A DNA stretch of 7,886 bases. Source: Caldifarciminota bacterium. Its GTDB lineage: Bacteria > Hydrothermota > Tepidihabitantia > Tepidihabitantales > Tepidihabitantaceae. Within the stretch, counting starts at the first letter, position 1. The number at the start of each line of letters is the position of its first letter. Both the position numbers and the translations under genes were made by a program. This document shows positions 4,759-7,886 of this stretch, piece after piece. Below the pieces are notes generated by a model. It searched no databases. It had not been told where the DNA came from and saw nothing but the letters and a program-made list of their open reading frames with translations. The stretch is from NCBI GenBank assembly GCA_016935775.1, contig JAFGQF010000172.1:1-7886 (forward strand). The letters run 5' to 3'.

Positions 4759-7700
4759 ATGCGTCGCATGGCCGTTTTGCTGACCATCCTGACCGCGTTC
4801 GCGTTTGGCTACGTCCTGCTCTCCGAGGACTTCAATTCCGACTGGACCACCGGCGTCCCACCCGCCGGCTGGCGCATCTACCACCACAGCCCACCCGAGG
4901 GCACCGACGACTGGCACCGCGAGGAACCGGGCAGCGCCGCCTGGCCCTCGCGCGACTCGCGCTTCGCCGCGCTCTACTGGAACCTCGCCGCGGACTCCGC
5001 GCCGGACTCGCTCATCACCCCGCTCATCGACTGCTCGGGCTACCACAACATCCGGCTCCGGGTGACCACCCGCTTCGCTCACAACGACCTCAACCGCTAC
5101 ATCGCCCGGCTCTACGCATCGCTCGACGGCGGCATCACGTTCTCCGAGCTTGTCCACGACTACGAGTTCGAGCGGCTCGATTCGACCGCGCAGGTGTTCA
5201 ACCTCGACAACGCCGCCAACCAGGCGTCGGTCGTTTTCGCCTGGGTGTTCGACTCGACGCTCCAGAACATCCGCTGGTGGTGCATCGATGACGTCATCGT
5301 CGAGGGCGAGTCGATTCCCCAGTACGATGTCGCCTGCACCCGCGTGCTCGACCCGCCATCGCGGCTGATCCCGGGCAACATCAGCCCGCGCGCCCGGTTC
5401 GTCAACATCGGCGCGGTGGATCAGGCCAACGTGCCGGTGGTCTGCGAGCTGCGCGACAACCTTGGAACGGTGATCCAGACCTGGGCCGACCTCATCCCGT
5501 TCCTGGCCGGGCTTGGCGGCACCGCCGACATCACCTTCGCCCCGCCCGAGCCGGTCGGGCTGGGCCGCTACTCGGTCTGGTTCTGGCACGAGGCGGCCGA
5601 CGACTCGAACCGCACCAACGACACACTCGCCCGCTACTTCACCGTGACCTACGCCGAGCCGAAGTACTACGACTCCGGCAGCGGCCACGTCTACCACGAC
5701 TGGCCGGTCGGCCACTACGGCTGGGGCGCAAAGTTCGGGGCGACCTACCCGGTCTTCGTCGAGTCGCTCCAGGTCTACCTGCGCTGCCCGGCCCCGCCGT
5801 TCAACCGGTTCCAGCTCGCCGTGGTCCGGAACAACGGCGGCGCGCCCGGCGACATGCGCTACAAGACACCGGTCCTCTCGGGCACGAACGGCTGGAACTC
5901 GGTCTACGTCCCGCAGGACGACAACCACCTGCAGTTCGGCCCGGCCGACAGCTTCTACGTCTTCTACCTGCAGGTCGGCGAGACCCAGGAGTGCCCGGAG
6001 CTGTCCAACGACGGCGCCAGCCGGCCGAGCTACGCCAGTTACTGGCAGTACCGCGCCGGCGACTTTGTTCCCGACACCGGGACCGGCAACTTCCGGATCC
6101 GCTGCTGGGTGAACAAGGAAACCCTCGGGCTGGCAGACGTCGACATGCGGACCCTCTACGTGGACCAGCCGCGCTACGAGCTGGTCCAGCGGCCGTTCGA
6201 CGCGCCGTTCGCGCCCCGTGCCTTGATCGACAATTTCGGGACCACCGCGGTCGTCGACGTCCCGGTCACCTGCTCGATCTTCGGCGCCGGCAACCTGCTG
6301 CGCTACGCCAACGAGCAGACAATCGCCACGCTCGGCCCGGGAGCCGAGGTCTTCGTCGAATTCGACAGCTTCACCCCGCCGGTCGCCGAGCCCTGCTCGG
6401 TCGTCGTGACCGTGGCCCAGGGCAGCGTCCTGCCCGAGCCGCTTGCCAACAACATCAAGCGCTTCGGCTTCGACGTCCGCAAGGGCGTTCACACCGGGAT
6501 GAGCAGCAGCGGCGACTACGCCTGGATCGACTCGGACACGGCCGGCGGCCCGGTCTACGACTGGGTGGACACCACGGGCGCCGGCGTCGCCATCGCGTTC
6601 GGCGACGAGCAGCGCATCTTCGTGCCGATCGGCTTCCCCTTCCCCTACGGCGACTCGTCCTACCTGAACTGCTACGTCAGCACCAACGGCTGGCTCAAGC
6701 TCGGGTCCGACCCGGGGACCAACGACTCGCTTCCCCGGCCATTGCCCGATGCGGCCACGCCCAACGGCGCGCTCTACCCGTGGTGGGACAACTTCGCCTT
6801 CGGCCCGGGATTTGGCGGCGGCAAGGTCTTCTACCGCAACCTCGGTGAGATGCCCAACCGCCGGTTCGCCGTCATCTGGCAGGATGCCTGGCGCGTCCGC
6901 TCGAACGGCGACACCAGCGAACTGGTCAGCTTCGAGGCGGTCCTCCACGAGAACGGCACGGTCGTCTACCAGTACCTCGACACCGACGCCGGCGACCCGA
7001 CCTTCGACAATGCCCGCAACGCGACCATCGGGCTGGAAGACAAGCTCGGCTCGGACGGGCTCGGCTACCTGTACGCCCGGCCGCCGATGTCGAACGCGGT
7101 GAACGACCTCGAGAACCGGGTCCGGCCGGGCAGCGCGGTCCGGCTCTACCCGATCTACCGTGACGCCGCAGCGCTCGACATCACCAACCCGCCGGTCTGG
7201 ACTTTCCCGGGCAGCATCACGCCCGAGGCCAAGATCCAGAACTACGGCACGGTCACCGACTCGATCCAGGTCTACTTCAAGATCCGGGACGCCGACCCGC
7301 CCTACGAGGACACGGTCACCGTGCCCGGCCTGCTGCCGGGAGACAGCACGCTCGTGAGCTTCAGCCCCTGGCTGGCCGAGCTCGGCTACTACACGCTCAC
7401 CTGCTCGGTGGTGATGTTCGGCGACGTGGCCGACTCCAACGACGTCGTTCGCAAGCTCGTCGCCGTGTCGCCGTGGATCCAGCGGGACGACATCCCGCTT
7501 GGCGACAGCCGGCGCAAGGTCAAGGGCGCCTGCCTCGAATACAACCCCGACGCCAACGAGGTCTACGCGATGAAGGGCGGCAACGAAAACACCGTCTGGC
7601 GTTTCGACCTCGCCGCCGGCGCCTGGGACTCGCTCACCAGCATGCCGCTGGCCCCATCCGGCCGTCGCGCGAAGTACGGCTGCGATCTGGCCTACGACCC

Positions 7701-7886
7701 GGACTACGGCGCGGCTGGCCGCATCTGGGCGATGAAGGCGGGCGGCAGCGCCGACTTCTACTACTACGACATCGCCGCCGCGACCTGGACCAACCGCAAG
7801 GACATCGCGCTGAAGGTGTTCGAGTACCGGGCGCCGAAGAAGGGCGCCGCCATCGCCTACGCGCCCGAGAACAACAGCGTCTATGC
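4759..7886 (+). CDS. Large secreted multidomain protein: choice-of-anchor-J, CARDB, nidogen-like and Kelch modules (C-terminus beyond window)
   Basis: The frame is open from ATG 4759 to the right edge, giving 1042 visible residues with almost every codon ending in G or C. The start is set by GAGGAGG 4 nt upstream. Residues 1-20 are a signal peptide (MRRM, then a hydrophobic core). A choice-of-anchor-J-like beta-sandwich spans about 22-184 (EDFNSDW near its start, CIDDVIVEGE at its end). A CARDB-like domain follows (about 189-296, ending DSNRTNDT), then an unassigned beta-rich region (about 298-452), a second CARDB-like domain (about 458-573), and a nidogen-like beta-sandwich (about 591-795; FPFPYGDS, STNGWLKLG, YPWWDN, NATIGLED). 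A third CARDB-like domain lies at about 801-903 (DSNDVV), and Kelch-type propeller blades start at about 904 (EVYAMKGG, VWRFDLAAGAWDSL). No catalytic residues are recognised. Such proteins are usually secreted or surface-attached; a sorting signal could lie in the missing C-terminus. The role is unknown, with adhesion plausible. It is transcribed away from the pseudokinase operon. Confidence 0.88.
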   Translation, partial: MRRMAVLLTILTAFAFGYVLLSEDFNSDWTTGVPPAGWRIYHHSPPEGTDDWHREEPGSAAWPSRDSRFAALYWNLAADSAPDSLITPLIDCSGYHNIRLRVTTRFAHNDLNRYIARLYASLDGGITFSELVHDYEFERLDSTAQVFNLDNAANQASVVFAWVFDSTLQNIRWWCIDDVIVEGESIPQYDVACTRVLDPPSRLIPGNISPRARFVNIGAVDQANVPVVCELRDNLGTVIQTWADLIPFLAGLGGTADITFAPPEPVGLGRYSVWFWHEAADDSNRTNDTLARYFTVTYAEPKYYDSGSGHVYHDWPVGHYGWGAKFGATYPVFVESLQVYLRCPAPPFNRFQLAVVRNNGGAPGDMRYKTPVLSGTNGWNSVYVPQDDNHLQFGPADSFYVFYLQVGETQECPELSNDGASRPSYASYWQYRAGDFVPDTGTGNFRIRCWVNKETLGLADVDMRTLYVDQPRYELVQRPFDAPFAPRALIDNFGTTAVVDVPVTCSIFGAGNLLRYANEQTIATLGPGAEVFVEFDSFTPPVAEPCSVVVTVAQGSVLPEPLANNIKRFGFDVRKGVHTGMSSSGDYAWIDSDTAGGPVYDWVDTTGAGVAIAFGDEQRIFVPIGFPFPYGDSSYLNCYVSTNGWLKLGSDPGTNDSLPRPLPDAATPNGALYPWWDNFAFGPGFGGGKVFYRNLGEMPNRRFAVIWQDAWRVRSNGDTSELVSFEAVLHENGTVVYQYLDTDAGDPTFDNARNATIGLEDKLGSDGLGYLYARPPMSNAVNDLENRVRPGSAVRLYPIYRDAAALDITNPPVWTFPGSITPEAKIQNYGTVTDSIQVYFKIRDADPPYEDTVTVPGLLPGDSTLVSFSPWLAELGYYTLTCSVVMFGDVADSNDVVRKLVAVSPWIQRDDIPLGDSRRKVKGACLEYNPDANEVYAMKGGNENTVWRFDLAAGAWDSLTSMPLAPSGRRAKYGCDLAYDPDYGAAGRIWAMKAGGSADFYYYDIAAATWTNRKDIALKVFEYRAPKKGAAIAYAPENNSVY

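Noticed and set aside
5991..6848. A 285-codon plus-strand frame within the secreted-protein gene
   Set aside because: It is an Arg-rich out-of-frame shadow with no ribosome site, lying inside an intact domain-bearing gene.
4582..6948. A 788-codon open frame on the minus strand, antisense to the secreted-protein gene
   Set aside because: Its translation is a Val/Glu/Asp/Arg-rich shadow of the plus-strand gene, which has a signal peptide, a perfect ribosome site and recognisable domains. It also overlaps the divergent promoter region.

Overview
The window comes from a very G+C-rich bacterium (by eye about two thirds G+C, with G or C at almost every third codon position of the real genes). It carries four protein-coding genes, two of which run off the window edges. 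The gene style is typical of uncultured FCB-associated lineages such as candidate division WOR-3 and relatives: a lipoprotein that begins with an NPLDPEN motif followed by fibronectin-like repeats, and a large secreted protein with choice-of-anchor-J, CARDB and Kelch modules. This taxonomic guess is an inference with low confidence. No tRNA, rRNA, CRISPR array, transposase or phage gene is visible.

Layout. On the minus strand, three tightly packed genes read right to left from about 4540 to the left edge. The first encodes a kinase-like membrane protein with two PASTA domains and a C-terminal zinc ribbon (3023-4540). The second encodes an exported protein with a zinc ribbon and three PEGA-like repeats (1958-3001; 21 bp gap, strong ribosome binding site). 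The third encodes a probable surface lipoprotein with three FN3-like repeats, two KNH-like repeats and the start of a beta-propeller (1955 to beyond base 1; 2 bp gap). They look like one operon. On the plus strand, a divergent gene starts at 4759 and runs past base 7886; it encodes a large secreted multidomain protein. The 218 bp between the two units holds face-to-face promoters with consensus -35 boxes and a leader with a possible hairpin.

The most notable gene is the kinase homologue. It has no N-lobe (no glycine-rich loop, no ATP-anchoring lysine), its DFG aspartate is glycine, its catalytic-loop asparagine is lysine, and its activation loop is nearly absent, yet its reading frame, membrane helix and PASTA domains are intact. 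It is best read as a PASTA pseudokinase. Its C-terminal four-cysteine ribbon closely resembles the ribbon at the mature N-terminus of the next gene's product, and both ribbons are predicted to lie outside the cytoplasm. A working hypothesis is that the operon encodes an envelope sensing or scaffolding module in which a PASTA pseudokinase, a zinc-ribbon/PEGA protein and a surface lipoprotein act together. This is inference from layout and domains only.

A second notable feature is a 99-bp in-frame insertion in the lipoprotein gene. It is built partly from a degenerate 7-bp tandem repeat with codon use unlike its surroundings. Several long overlapping open frames on opposite strands are by-products of the high G+C content and are not reported as genes.
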